Under the pieces are notes generated by a model. The model did not search any database. It was not told the DNA's origin and saw only the letters and a list, made by a program, of their open reading frames with translations. This document shows positions 7,091-15,110 of a stretch of DNA of 64,000 nucleotides, in pieces (within the stretch, counting starts at the first letter, position 1; each line of letters starts with the position of its first letter). This stretch comes from QHXQ01 sp036389395 (lineage in GTDB: Bacteria; Acidobacteriota; Blastocatellia; Pyrinomonadales; Pyrinomonadaceae): positions 1 through 64,000 of the forward strand of contig DASVPY010000019.1 in the NCBI GenBank assembly GCA_036389395.1, read 5' to 3'. The position numbers were made by a program, and so were the translations under genes.

Positions 7091-8635
7091 TTAAAACAGA
7101 TCGCCGACACGCTGCTCTGCGGCGCGGCCGCGGACGCGCCAGTTGCTCGTAGTCGTTGTTGTCGCAACACCGTCGGGCGCGGGTGTGCGTTCGGCGTGGG
7201 CGAGTGCGGCGGCGATCAAGGCCAAGTCGCGTGCGGTCTGATCGGACTCAGGCGCGGCAGCGTGCGTGGCGTGTCCTTGCGCGGCGGCGCGGCGCTCGTT
7301 GAAGCGCGTGATGAAGCCCGTGTCGAGGCGAGCGGCGATGAACTCTGCGTCGCGGACGACGGCGCGGAAGAAGGGCAACGTCGTCTTGATGCCGCCGACG
7401 GCGTACTCGTCGAGCGCGCGGCGCAGGCGGTCAATGGCTTCGGCGCGCGTGCGGCCCCAGACGGCGAGCTTCGAGATCATCGGGTCGTAGTAGATCGAGA
7501 CCTCCGCGCCCGCGTAGACGCCGCCGTCGTCGCGCACGCCCGGCCCCTGCGGCAGACGCAAACTCGTGATGCGCCCCGGCGACGGCATGAAGTTCTGCTC
7601 CGGGTCTTCGGCGTAGACGCGGCACTCGATGGCGTGCCCGCGCCAGTCAATTTCATCCTGCGTGAACGAGAGCGGCGCGCCGGCCGCGACCGTGATCTGC
7701 TCGCGCACGAGATCGACGCCAGTCACCAACTCCGTGACCGGGTGCTCGACTTGCAGGCGCGTATTCATCTCAAGGAAGTAGAACTCGCGCGTCACGTCCG
7801 AGACGAGGAACTCGACCGTGCCCGCGCCGACGTAACGAGCGGCGCGCGCGATCTCGACCGCCGCCGCGCCCATGCGCGCGCGCAGAGTCGGATCGCCGAT
7901 GGGCGACGGGCACTCCTCGATCACCTTCTGATGCCGGCGCTGGATCGAGCACTCGCGCTCGCCGAGGTGAACAAAATTTCCGTGCGTGTCGGCGAAGACC
8001 TGTATCTCGATGTGGCGCGGGCGCTCGACCGCCTTCTCCAAGTAGACCGCCTCGTCGCCGAAAGCGGCGGCCGCTTCGGAGCGCGCCGTGTCGAAGGCCG
8101 AAGGCAGGTCGGCGGCGCGCGCCACGAGGCGCATCCCCTTGCCGCCGCCGCCCGCCGCCGCTTTGAGCATGACCGGATAACCAAGCTGTGCCGCGGTGGC
8201 CTGCGCGTCCGCGAGCGAGGCGAGCGCCTCGGTCGTACCGGGCACGACGGGCGCGCCGGCCGCCGCGGCCGCGCGGCGCGCGTTCGTCTTCGATCCCATC
8301 AACTCCATCGCGGCGGGCGGCGGGCCAATGAAGACGAGACCGGCGTCGGCGACGGCGCGCGCGAAGGCGGCGTTCTCGGCGAGGAAGCCGTAGCCGGGGT
8401 GGACGGCGTCCGCGCCGGCCGCCAGCGCGGCTTCGATGATGCGGTCAACGCGCAGGTAGCTCTCGACCGAGGGCGCGGGGCCGAGCAGGTAGGCTTCGTC
8501 GGCGAGGCGCACGTGCAGCGCCGCCGCGTCGGCCTCCGAGTAGACCGCGACCGGCGCGACGTTCAACTCGCGGCACGCGCGCGCGATCCGCACCGCGATC
8601 TCGCCGCGGTTGGCGATCAGGATTTTGCGAAACAT
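7091..8635 (-). CDS. accC: Biotin carboxylase subunit of acyl-CoA carboxylase
   Basis: 514 residues, ATP-grasp biotin carboxylase. It starts MFRKILIANRGEIAVRIARA and continues with the ATP-binding glycine loop GGGGKGMRLV, the EMNTRLQVEHPVTE motif and the typical C-terminal domain. It carries out ATP-dependent carboxylation of biotin on the partner carrier encoded next door. It is longer than E. coli AccC (449 residues) through a C-terminal extension of ~60 residues, which is common in stand-alone acyl-CoA carboxylase alpha subunits. A CAGAAG-type hairpin lies directly upstream of its start, within its probable 5' leader. Confidence 0.93.
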   Translation of the reverse strand: MFRKILIANRGEIAVRIARACRELNVAPVAVYSEADAAALHVRLADEAYLLGPAPSVESYLRVDRIIEAALAAGADAVHPGYGFLAENAAFARAVADAGLVFIGPPPAAMELMGSKTNARRAAAAAGAPVVPGTTEALASLADAQATAAQLGYPVMLKAAAGGGGKGMRLVARAADLPSAFDTARSEAAAAFGDEAVYLEKAVERPRHIEIQVFADTHGNFVHLGERECSIQRRHQKVIEECPSPIGDPTLRARMGAAAVEIARAARYVGAGTVEFLVSDVTREFYFLEMNTRLQVEHPVTELVTGVDLVREQITVAAGAPLSFTQDEIDWRGHAIECRVYAEDPEQNFMPSPGRITSLRLPQGPGVRDDGGVYAGAEVSIYYDPMISKLAVWGRTRAEAIDRLRRALDEYAVGGIKTTLPFFRAVVRDAEFIAARLDTGFITRFNERRAAAQGHATHAAAPESDQTARDLALIAAALAHAERTPAPDGVATTTTTSNWRVRGRAAEQRVGDLF

Positions 8636-8639
8636 GGAG

Positions 8640-8876
8640 GGACAGAATACAGAAGGCAGGAGTCAGAAGCCAGAAGCCGGAAGAGAGCAGAAGACAGGAG
8701 CCGGAAGTCAGAAGCCGGAAGAAGACCAGATGCTCGGAGCGCGGGGCGCAAACGGAAGCAGGAAGAACGAACGTCTCTCAGCAACAACGTCTTCGTTGAG
8801 AGCATCTCTCAACGGAGCGTCTTCCTTCCGGCTCCTGACTTCCGGCTCCTGACTTCCGGCTCCTGTCTTCTGCTTT
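8640..8876. repeat. Large intergenic hairpin, CAGAAG/CCGGAAG type
   Basis: Left-arm units such as GGAGTCAGAAGCCAGAAGCC (8660-8735) pair with right-arm CTTCCGGCTCCTGACTTCC units (8820-8872). A second hairpin built on ACGTCTCTCAGCAACAACG-like sequence lies inside. It fills the whole gap between accC and the upstream small gene, both on the minus strand. Confidence 0.8.
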
Positions 8877-9172
8877 CAAACTACGACTGAGTTGGCGGGC
8901 TGGCGTGGGTCGAAGCGGATGACGACGTGTGCGCCGGGGGCGTAGTCGCCCGCGTGGGGCAGTTGGGCTTGGTCGAGAGTTTGTGAGGACTCGTACTCGA
9001 CGCCGTTGATCTCGTAGGCGTAGAAGATGTGTGTAATCGCGCCCTGGTCGTCGGTGGCGATGTCGAAGACGCGCCCTTCGGTGATGCGGCCGGCGCGCAG
9101 GAGGCGGGCGCGGCGCGCCGCTTCGGTGTTGTCCTGCTTGCGTCGGAAAAGGCCCAGCAGCCCCATGACCAT
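8876..9172 (-). CDS. Small DUF3592-like protein
   Basis: 98 residues with a short N-terminal basic/hydrophobic stretch (MGLLGLFRRK). A beta-rich region follows, with AGRITEGRVFDIATDDQG, YAYEINGVEYESSQTL and VVIRFDPRQPANSVV, which resembles the DUF3592 pattern (modification of a short internal sequence followed by a conversion to Y-x-V). No catalytic residues are evident. The start could be the ATG at 9172 or the one at 9166. It begins 10 nt after the upstream zinc-ribbon gene and is likely co-transcribed with it. Confidence 0.65.
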   Translation of the reverse strand: MVMGLLGLFRRKQDNTEAARRARLLRAGRITEGRVFDIATDDQGAITHIFYAYEINGVEYESSQTLDQAQLPHAGDYAPGAHVVIRFDPRQPANSVVV

Positions 9173-9181
9173 TCGCTTGCG

Positions 9182-10084
9182 TTAAGGCGTGTTGTCGCCC
9201 CGGCTCGTGCGGGCGACGGGCGGCGTGGCGACGAGCCGGCCGTCGCGCAGCGTGATGTCGTCGGGCGTGCCGAGTTTCTTGTCCGCGCCCGGCAGCACGA
9301 CCTTGTAGCCGGTGAAGGCGAGACCCTCATCGGGCGTGTCGTCAACGCCCGTGCGGAGCGCGGTACTGCGCACGCGCAAAGCGGCCGCGCCGCGGCGCGT
9401 CTTCGTGCCGGCGGCGGGCAGCGAGGCGATGTCCGAGACCGGCTCGTAGCTCGGCCGGATCAGTTCGGCGACGCGCGCGACCGCGCCGTCCGGGTCGGGC
9501 AACTTCTCGCGCAGGTCTTCGGGCCGCGCCGGGTACGTGCCGTAGCGAATCTGGTACTGGAGCAGGACGCGGCTCACGTCGTAGGCGACGGCCTCTTCGG
9601 CCGCCTGGCGCGCGGCGGCGCGCTGTTGCAGACGCGCCGGCACGGTCAGCCCGATCAGCACGGCGAAGGCGACGACGACCGCCGCCGACATCGAAAGCCC
9701 CGCGCTCGCCAGCCGCAGCCCGGCGAAGCGCGCCGGCTCGCGCCGCAGCGTCCGCACGACGCGCACGGACGGCCACAGCGCCAGGACGGCGAACGGCAGC
9801 GTCAGCGCCTTCAAGCGCCACGCGGCGGTCTCGGCCGCGCCCATGACGTTCCAGAAGGCGAGCGAGAAGGGCTGGCGCTCGACGAGCGCGACCACCGTGC
9901 CGACGGACAGGAAGAGCAGGAGCAGCGCGCCCGCCGCGCCGACGGCGAGCGCGCGCCCGTAACCGGGCAACTCGCGCTCGGGGCGCGCCAGGGGCGGGCC
10001 GACCGCGCGCGCGCCGCAGGCCGCGCAGTCAACCAGGGCCTGCTCGCCGGACAGTTTTTCGCCGCAACAGGGGCAGATGTTCAA
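9182..10084 (-). CDS. Zinc-ribbon membrane protein of unknown function
   Basis: 300 residues. An N-terminal zinc ribbon (CPCCGEKL ... CAACG) is followed by three to four hydrophobic helices (about 45-65, 95-110, 130-150). The periplasmic C-terminus contains VLLQYQIRYGTYPARPEDL, similar in style to the N-terminal part of pseudopilin-like globular domains. The start is TTG with GAGGTAA upstream. It is followed at 10 nt by the DUF3592-like gene. A role in envelope processes is plausible but not shown by the sequence. Confidence 0.65.
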   Translation of the reverse strand: MNICPCCGEKLSGEQALVDCAACGARAVGPPLARPERELPGYGRALAVGAAGALLLLFLSVGTVVALVERQPFSLAFWNVMGAAETAAWRLKALTLPFAVLALWPSVRVVRTLRREPARFAGLRLASAGLSMSAAVVVAFAVLIGLTVPARLQQRAAARQAAEEAVAYDVSRVLLQYQIRYGTYPARPEDLREKLPDPDGAVARVAELIRPSYEPVSDIASLPAAGTKTRRGAAALRVRSTALRTGVDDTPDEGLAFTGYKVVLPGADKKLGTPDDITLRDGRLVATPPVARTSRGDNTP

Positions 10085-10181
10085 CGTGTGTTACCTCGCT
10101 GCTCGATACGCGTCGTGCGGGGGCACGGTTCGGATTTTAATAAAATGACGAAACAAAAAAACGACGAAACGGCGTCGGCTT

Positions 10182-10901
10182 TCAGGGGGTCGGCGTCGCG
10201 CCGCCGACGACCTTCTGTGCGTCCACCTTCGGCGCGTCCGCGCCCTCGGCGCGCGCGGCTTTGGATGCGCGGGCCGCCGCGTCCGTGCGCCAGACCTCGC
10301 GCCACGTGTGGTACATGCGGTGCGCGAACGTCCAGTAAGAGCCGACCGCCAGAATCCAGAGCACCGCGGGCATGCGGTTGGCGAAGAAGTTCTGCGAGCC
10401 GGGGTGCGTCGAAAGCCCGCCGATGATCAAGAGCACGACGCGCTCGGGCCGGCGCAGGAAACCAACGTCGCACTTCGGGATCAGACTCTCGGCGCGCGCG
10501 CTCGCGTAGGAGACCATGACCGACCCCATCATGGCCGCGCCCGCGAGGAAGACGTTCAAGGTCGAGTGGTACGCCGTGTCGCGCGCGTAGAAGACCATCA
10601 GCCCGACGAAGACGACCATGTCGGAGAGCCGGTCGAGCGACGAGTCGAGGAAGCCGCCGAAGCGCGTGACCCGGCCCGAGAGGCGCGCCACCTGCCCGTC
10701 GAGCATGTCGAACAGGTTGGCGACGACGAGCACGACGCCGGCCCAGAAGAAATAGCCGAGGCCGAACAGCAGCCCCGACAGGACGTTGATGGCGACGCCG
10801 ACGACCGTCAGCGCGTTCGGGTTGATCCCGCCCTGCGCCAGCCAGCGCACCATCGCGCTGATGATCCGCTGCGCGCCACGCCCGATGCTCGCCCCAAACA
10901 A
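10182..10901 (-). CDS. CDP-alcohol phosphatidyltransferase family protein
   Basis: 239 residues, integral membrane. The signature DG-x2-AR-x8-G-x3-D-x3-D is intact in DMLDGQVARLSGR followed by GGFLDSSLDRLSD, with the catalytic Asp residues in place. The family transfers a phosphatidyl group from CDP-diacylglycerol to an alcohol; a phosphatidylinositol-phosphate-synthase-like role is possible but the acceptor is unknown. The start is TTG, supported by GGAGAAAGG nine bases upstream. The C-terminal ~30 residues are charged and Ala-rich, probably cytoplasmic. Confidence 0.87.
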   Translation of the reverse strand: MFGASIGRGAQRIISAMVRWLAQGGINPNALTVVGVAINVLSGLLFGLGYFFWAGVVLVVANLFDMLDGQVARLSGRVTRFGGFLDSSLDRLSDMVVFVGLMVFYARDTAYHSTLNVFLAGAAMMGSVMVSYASARAESLIPKCDVGFLRRPERVVLLIIGGLSTHPGSQNFFANRMPAVLWILAVGSYWTFAHRMYHTWREVWRTDAAARASKAARAEGADAPKVDAQKVVGGATPTP

Positions 10902-11138
10902 GTGTCAGCCTTTCTCCGGGAACAAAACCGACGGGTCTCGCCACACGGCGACACCCGCCACATTGACAGAGCATGATAGGGACGCGCGCAAGTAGTGTCA
11001 AGAAAAGAGCTAAGGCCGGCCCGGTCGGCAATACCCCGCGTGCCTTTTGCTGCGCGATTATGTCAGGAAAAGCCACGGCCGCCCCTTGGCCCGCGCCGCG
11101 CCGCTACGTTAATCTCTCGGCCGCGAGGTGCATCCGCG

Positions 11139-11483
11139 ATGACCGACGAAGAACGCCAACGGACGATGGACTTCATCATCGAGCAGCAGGCCCAGTTTGC
11201 CGTGCAGCAGGCGCGGCTTACCGAGCAACAGGAGCGGCTCAACGCGACGGTCGAGCGGATCGGCCAGAAAGTTGATCGCACGGCCGACAGCGTGATGGCG
11301 CTGCTGGCTATCGCGGAGATGCACGAGCGTGAGATTGAGAAAAACAAACGGGACATCGGGAAAACGGACGCGCGCCTGAGCGAAATCACCGACAAGATCA
11401 ATGAAATCACCGACAAGATCAACGCGCTCGTTGACATAGTGGAGCGGCACATCAGCGCGGGCGGCCACGACCATCAGCGTTGA
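11139..11483 (+). CDS. Coiled-coil protein of unknown function
   Basis: 114 residues, almost entirely predicted coiled coil, rich in Gln, Glu and Ile (EEQQAQFAVQQ-like heptads, then repeated SEITDKINEITDKINA). The ATG at 11139 has GAGGTG upstream. It stands alone between a phosphatidyltransferase on the other strand and a bidirectional terminator. The repeated ITDKIN unit reflects a small internal nucleotide duplication (ATCACCGACAAGATCAA). No function can be assigned. Confidence 0.7.
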   Translation: MTDEERQRTMDFIIEQQAQFAVQQARLTEQQERLNATVERIGQKVDRTADSVMALLAIAEMHEREIEKNKRDIGKTDARLSEITDKINEITDKINALVDIVERHISAGGHDHQR

Positions 11484-11594
11484 GCCGTCGCCCGGCGGAG
11501 CAAAGTCACGTTTCGTGAGCTTGCTCCGTGCTGGTTCGTGTGACTTCGTGGATGAAATTTTTCGGCCGCTTTCGCCGGACGGCCGTTAAATAAA

Positions 11595-11637
11595 GCGCAC
11601 GCCGCCGGACAGTTTGTCCGGCGGCGTGCGCTCTTTT
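11595..11637. terminator. Bidirectional intrinsic terminator
   Basis: A perfect 17-bp GC-rich stem (11595-11611 with 11615-11631, GCGCACGCCGCCGGACA) has a 3-nt loop. TCTTTTTG follows on the plus side and TTTATTTAA on the minus side. It separates the convergent coiled-coil gene and greA. Confidence 0.92.
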
Positions 11638-11651
11638 TGTGAGCCGGCGCG

Positions 11652-12128
11652 TCAGCTTTTCTGCTCGTCGTGCAGGGTCGTGAGGCGGCGTATCTCGAAC
11701 TTGCGCGCGCCGCCGGGCGTGACGACCTTGACCTCGTCGCCCTCCGCGCGCCCCATCAGACTCCGCCCGATGGGCGACGTGGTCGAGATGAGACCGTTGG
11801 GCGGGTCGCTCTCTTCGGGCGTGACGAGACGGTAGGTCACCTCCTCATCGCGCTCGTCGTCGTAGAGCACCAGCGTCGAGCCGTAGGCCGCCTTGTCGTG
11901 CGGCACCTTGCTGGGATCAATCGAGGCGATCTCGCTGAGCCGCTGGCGCAGGTCGCGGATGCGCGCCTGGACGAACTGCTGGCGCGCGAGCGCCGCGTGG
12001 TACTCGGCGTTCTCGCGCAGGTCGCCGAACTCCTTGGCGCGCTTGATCTCGCGCGGCAGGTGTACGCGCAGCTCCGTCTCCAACTCTTCCAACTCGGCCC
12101 GCAGCCGATCTTTAACGTCCTGTGTCAC
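11652..12128 (-). CDS. greA: Transcription elongation factor GreA
   Basis: 158 residues, the standard length. The N-terminal coiled-coil hairpin ends in the acidic tip region (FGDLRENAEYHAAL), where the Asp/Glu residues reach into the RNA polymerase secondary channel to stimulate cleavage of backtracked RNA. The C-terminal FKBP-like domain includes SPIGRSLMGRAEGDEV. It sits 67 nt after pfkA on the same strand and ends at the bidirectional terminator. Confidence 0.95.
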   Translation of the reverse strand: MTQDVKDRLRAELEELETELRVHLPREIKRAKEFGDLRENAEYHAALARQQFVQARIRDLRQRLSEIASIDPSKVPHDKAAYGSTLVLYDDERDEEVTYRLVTPEESDPPNGLISTTSPIGRSLMGRAEGDEVKVVTPGGARKFEIRRLTTLHDEQKS

Positions 12129-12195
12129 CGCCGTTGCTCCGAAGAAAGATGTTAACGTGATGGGCGCGCGCCCGGTCGCCCGCCGCCCGGCCCGT

Positions 12196-13317
12196 TCAGT
12201 CGCAGTGCTCCTGGCCGTGATAACGCTCCTCGTCGGGCGCGCCGAAGGAGATGCCCACGTCGCGAGCGGTGCGGACGAGCTGGCTGTCCGTGGGCACGGT
12301 CTTGAGGTTGGCGCAGGCGCGCGTCAGCGGCACGTTGATGATGTCCGAGGCGTGCAGCGCGACCATCGTGCCGTGCTTGCCGCGCATGAGCGCGCGCACG
12401 GCGCACGCGCCGAAGTTGGTCGCCAACATCCGGTCGAACGCGGTCGGCGAGCCGCCGCGCTGTAGGTGACCCAGGACGACGCAGCGCGCCTCCTTGTCGG
12501 TCAGGCGTTCGAGGTCGGCGGCGACGCGGACGCCGATGCCGCCCAGGCGCGGCGCGTGCTCGCGGTCGCCGGGGTCTTGGTAGACCTCAAGCCCGCCCGC
12601 CTCCTTCGCGCCCTCGGCCACGACGATGATGCTGAACTGCGAGTCGCACGCGTCGCGCGCGCGCACCTTGCGCGCCACCTCCTCCATTGAGAAGGGGATT
12701 TCCGGGATCAGGATCACGTCCGCGCCGCCCGCGAGGCCGGAGTGCAGCGCGATCCAGCCCGTGTGCCGGCCCATCACTTCGAGCACCATCACGCGGTCGT
12801 GCGAGGCGGCGGTCGTGTGCAGGCGGTCGAGCGCCTCGGTGGCGATGTCGAGCGCGGTCAGGAAGCCGAAGGTCAACTCCGTGCAGCCGAGGTCGTTGTC
12901 AATCGTCTTGGGCACGCCAACCAGCGGCACGTCGCGCTTGGCGAACTCAAGGGCGATGCCGAGCGAGCCTTCGCCGCCGACCACGACGAGCGCGTCCACG
13001 TCGAGCCGGCGCAGGTTGTTGATGGCCTCGCGGTACACCTCGTCCTGCCTGGCGGCGGCGGCGTCGCCGCCACGCACGACGAAGTGGCCGCGGTTGCGCG
13101 TGCCGAGGATCGTGCCGCCGCGCGGCAGCAGCCCGCGCACGTCCGCGGGCGTCAGCGGGCGCGTGCGCGTCTCGCCGAGCAACCCCTCGAAGCCGTCCTC
13201 TACGCCGACGACGCGCAGGCCGAACTCCGTCACGGCCGTCTTCACCACCGCCCGGATGACCGCGTTCAGCCCCGGCGCGTCGCCGCCCCCCGTGATTAAC
13301 CCGATGGTTCTGATCAT
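12196..13317 (-). CDS. pfkA: 6-phosphofructokinase, mixed-type (group III)
   Basis: 373 residues. It starts MIRTIGLITGGGDAPGLNAV, with GTRNRG, GGEGSLG, PKTIDNDL (catalytic Asp residues) and the EVMGRHTGWIA substrate loop. The phosphoryl-donor positions are Gly in GGEGS and Lys in PKTIDND, a combination seen in group III enzymes such as those of actinomycetes rather than in classical allosteric ATP-PFK (Gly/Gly) or PPi-PFK (Asp/Lys). ATP use is likely but donor choice needs assay. The ATG at 13317 was chosen because the 20 upstream codons fall in a hairpin repeat. Confidence 0.9.
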   Translation of the reverse strand: MIRTIGLITGGGDAPGLNAVIRAVVKTAVTEFGLRVVGVEDGFEGLLGETRTRPLTPADVRGLLPRGGTILGTRNRGHFVVRGGDAAAARQDEVYREAINNLRRLDVDALVVVGGEGSLGIALEFAKRDVPLVGVPKTIDNDLGCTELTFGFLTALDIATEALDRLHTTAASHDRVMVLEVMGRHTGWIALHSGLAGGADVILIPEIPFSMEEVARKVRARDACDSQFSIIVVAEGAKEAGGLEVYQDPGDREHAPRLGGIGVRVAADLERLTDKEARCVVLGHLQRGGSPTAFDRMLATNFGACAVRALMRGKHGTMVALHASDIINVPLTRACANLKTVPTDSQLVRTARDVGISFGAPDEERYHGQEHCD

Positions 13318-13323
13318 AAGAAC

Positions 13324-13399
13324 GTGACAGGTGACGGGCGACAGGTGACAGATGGGAACAGGTCTTTCTCCTGTCACCTGTCACCTGTCACTCGTCACG
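13324..13399. repeat. Intergenic hairpin, GTGACAG heptad type
   Basis: The left arm (13324-13353) has units GTGACAG, GTGACGG, GCGACAG, GTGACAG. The right arm (13368-13399) has CTGTCACCTGTCACCTGTCA. The loop includes GGTCTTTC. It lies between the GrdB-like selenoprotein gene and pfkA, both on the minus strand. Confidence 0.85.
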
Positions 13400-13402
13400 G
13401 CT

Positions 13403-14131
13403 TTAACTTCTAACGCGCGGCGGCTCGTACTGCTCGCCGTAGTCGGGGTATTCGCGCGTGACGTAAGCGCCGGGGCGCGTGTTTTCGAGCAGCAGTCCGA
13501 GGGCGTCGCGCAAGACCTGGCGTTGCAGTTCGCGCATACCGGGCCGCCCCAGGCTGTTGCCGATCTTGAAGCCCTTCGGGTAGAGCGCGCGCGGCGGGCG
13601 CATCTGCGCCGAGACTTCGGGGCTGACCGTGATGAGCACCGTCGGAATCCCGCGCATCTCGATCTCACGTTGCACCGCGACGACCGTCCGGTGGCAGACG
13701 CTCGGTCAACCGCCCGTCAGCACGACGGCGTCGGCCCGCCCGCCCCGGTCGATCTCGTTGGCGATCTGCGGGGCCGTGCCCTCGTACATCGCCTTGAGCT
13801 GCATCGTGTAGCCCATGTAGCCGACGTGCTTGCGCGCGAGACCGCCGACGAAGCCTTCCGCTTCGAGGTCGCGCAGCACGTCGAGCGGGAAGACGACGTT
13901 GATGTCCTCGTCTGCGTCCGCGTGATCGTAGTGGTGGTGCGTGACCATCAGGTCGGCCGCCGCGGCGTCGGGCGGGATCAGGCGGAAGGTCAGATCGCCC
14001 AACTCGTCCGCGATGTTGAACGGCTCCTGCTCGCGCAGGTGGACGCCGCCCGCCGACACCAGCGCGATCTGGCTGCGCTTCAGGTCGCCGTCGAACGGCG
14101 TGAACGGCACGCACTTTCTGGCTAACGTCAT
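13403..14131 (-). CDS. GrdB-like selenoprotein (glycine/sarcosine/betaine reductase B family) with in-frame UGA
   Basis: 242 residues when the UGA at 13708-13706 is read as selenocysteine (Sec142). Homology to the selenoprotein B family of glycine/sarcosine/betaine reductases is continuous across the UGA. Before it come MVTHHHYDHADADEDINVV and AVVLTGG; after it come PSVCHRTVVAVQREIEMRGI and the C-terminal LYPKGFKIGNSLGRPG. The motif GG-U-PSVC places Sec four residues before Cys146, a plausible redox pair. At 242 residues it is much shorter than clostridial GrdB (~430), and no grdA/grdC/prd genes are present, so it is probably not a classical amino-acid reductase. A hairpin candidate follows the UGA. 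Upstream lies a second selenoprotein gene. Read as a stop, both halves would be incomplete. Confidence 0.88.
13685..13705 (-). promoter_or_regulatory. Candidate SECIS hairpin after the GrdB-like UGA
   Basis: Immediately 3' of the UGA, CGUCU (13700-13696) can pair with GGACG (13689-13685) around the loop GCCACC, which begins with G. Position and size agree with bacterial SECIS elements, which bind SelB within the coding sequence just after UGA. Found by eye only, without energy calculation. Confidence 0.5.
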
Positions 14132-14135
14132 AAAA

Positions 14136-14221
14136 GCAGTGGTCAGTGGTCGGTGGTCAGTGGTCAGTCGGAGCAGTTTTTGTTTTTAACTGACCACTGA
14201 CCACTGACTACTGACCACTGC
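14136..14221. repeat. Intergenic hairpin, GGTCAGT heptad type
   Basis: The left arm (14136-14168) is GCAGTGGTCAGTGGTCGG-like and the right arm (14189-14221) is its near-complement (ACTGACCACTGACCACTGAC). The loop contains a T-rich stretch (TTTTTGTTTTT). It separates the two selenoprotein genes. Confidence 0.88.
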
Positions 14222-14224
14222 CTT

Positions 14225-14689
14225 TCACAGTTTGCGCAGGACTTCGAAGAGGTCTTCGTTGTCCGGCTGGTCGCTGATGTTGTGGATGTCCTTGTAGGCG
14301 ATGCGCCCGTCCTTATCCACGATGAAGAGGGCGCGCTCGGAGATGCCGTCCGCCTCGCGCCAGGCCCCGTAAGCTTGCGCCACCTCGCCCTTCGGGTGGA
14401 AGTCGCTCAACAGGTCGTAAGAGAGACCGCCGAGCGACTTGGCCCAGGCGGCGTTGCACGGAACGCTGTCAACTGAAATGCCCAGAACCTGGGCATCGTA
14501 GCCTTTGAAGCGGTCTAAGTCCGCCTCGTAGGCCGGCATCTGGGCGGTTCAGACCGGCGTCCACGCCAGCGGGTAAAACGCCAGCACCACGTTCTGTTTG
14601 CCCCGGAAGTCCGAGAGCCGCACCCGTTTGTCTTTCGCCAGGTTGCTCTTCAACTCGAAGTCCGGGGCCATGTCGCCGACTTCAGGCAT
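14225..14689 (-). CDS. Selenocysteine-containing peroxiredoxin (AhpC/TSA family)
   Basis: 154 residues with UGA (14551-14549) read as Sec47. The flanking sequence is AFYPLAWTPV-U-TAQMPAY, exactly where peroxiredoxins have the peroxidatic Cys (FYPxxxTPVCTxQ). The start at 14689 is backed by AGGAGG upstream. Other family features are the N-terminal PEVGDMAPDFEL, a possible resolving Cys78 in ISVDSVPCNAAW, and the C-terminal LFIVDKDGRIAYKDIH. It should reduce hydrogen peroxide or organic peroxides through a selenenic acid intermediate, recycled by a thioredoxin-like donor. It has its own upstream region and is followed by a hairpin and the GrdB-like gene. Read as a stop, it would lose the catalytic residue and two thirds of the fold. 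Confidence 0.92.
14521..14547 (-). promoter_or_regulatory. Candidate SECIS hairpin after the peroxiredoxin UGA
   Basis: CCGCC (14547-14543), one base after the UGA, can pair with GGCGG (14525-14521). The 17-nt loop contains GCCGGCC, which could form an inner stem with GGC. The placement fits a bacterial SECIS, but the fold was judged by eye and alternatives exist. Confidence 0.45.
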
Positions 14690-14814
14690 CGTCCGATGAC
14701 CTCCTGCGTTGGTCGAATTGTTGGGGTGTTGCGTACCGGCGTTAAGACTACCCGCAAAAGCCACCCGATTCAAGCACGCGCGGGCCGGGAGGCGCGGCCG
14801 CCGCCCAAAATATG

Positions 14815-14843
14815 TTTACATGCCGGCCGCGCGGGCCTAAAAT
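14815..14843 (+). promoter_or_regulatory. Candidate promoter for the secreted DUF11 protein
   Basis: TTTACA (14815-14820), a 17-nt spacer and TAAAAT (14838-14843) make a reasonable sigma70-type promoter. It would give a 5' leader of about 260 nt before the ATG at 15111. The rest of the 14690-15110 gap is GC-rich, with no gene that I can support. Confidence 0.45.
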
Positions 14844-15110
14844 GCCCTCGCACCGGAAACCTGACAACCGCATGGGGGTCGCGGCGCTCGGCAGCGCCGC
14901 GGCGGCCCCTTCGGTTGACGCCGCACGCGGCAGGCGACACGACTCTTGCACGCTGTTCGGCCCGTTTCGGCCTCGCACGTTCCAGCCGGCCCCGGCCCGG
15001 CGAGCGGCCCGCACCCGGCAGCGGCGGGCGCTCGTGACGCCGGAACGGTGGCATGAGGGCGGGTCGAGAGCAATACCTTACGTCCAGTTCCGTTACAAGG
15101 AGAGTTTTTC

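Noticed and set aside
7196..8890. Long plus-strand open frame of 564 codons opposite accC
   Set aside because: Arg/Ala/Gly/Asp-rich translation without any family motif. It is a shadow of the high-GC third positions of the biotin carboxylase gene.
13403..14689. Treating both UGA codons as frameshifts, nonsense mutations or separate short genes
   Set aside because: Frame and homology continue without shift across each UGA, the UGA sits at known Sec/Cys redox positions, and two adjacent genes show the same pattern.
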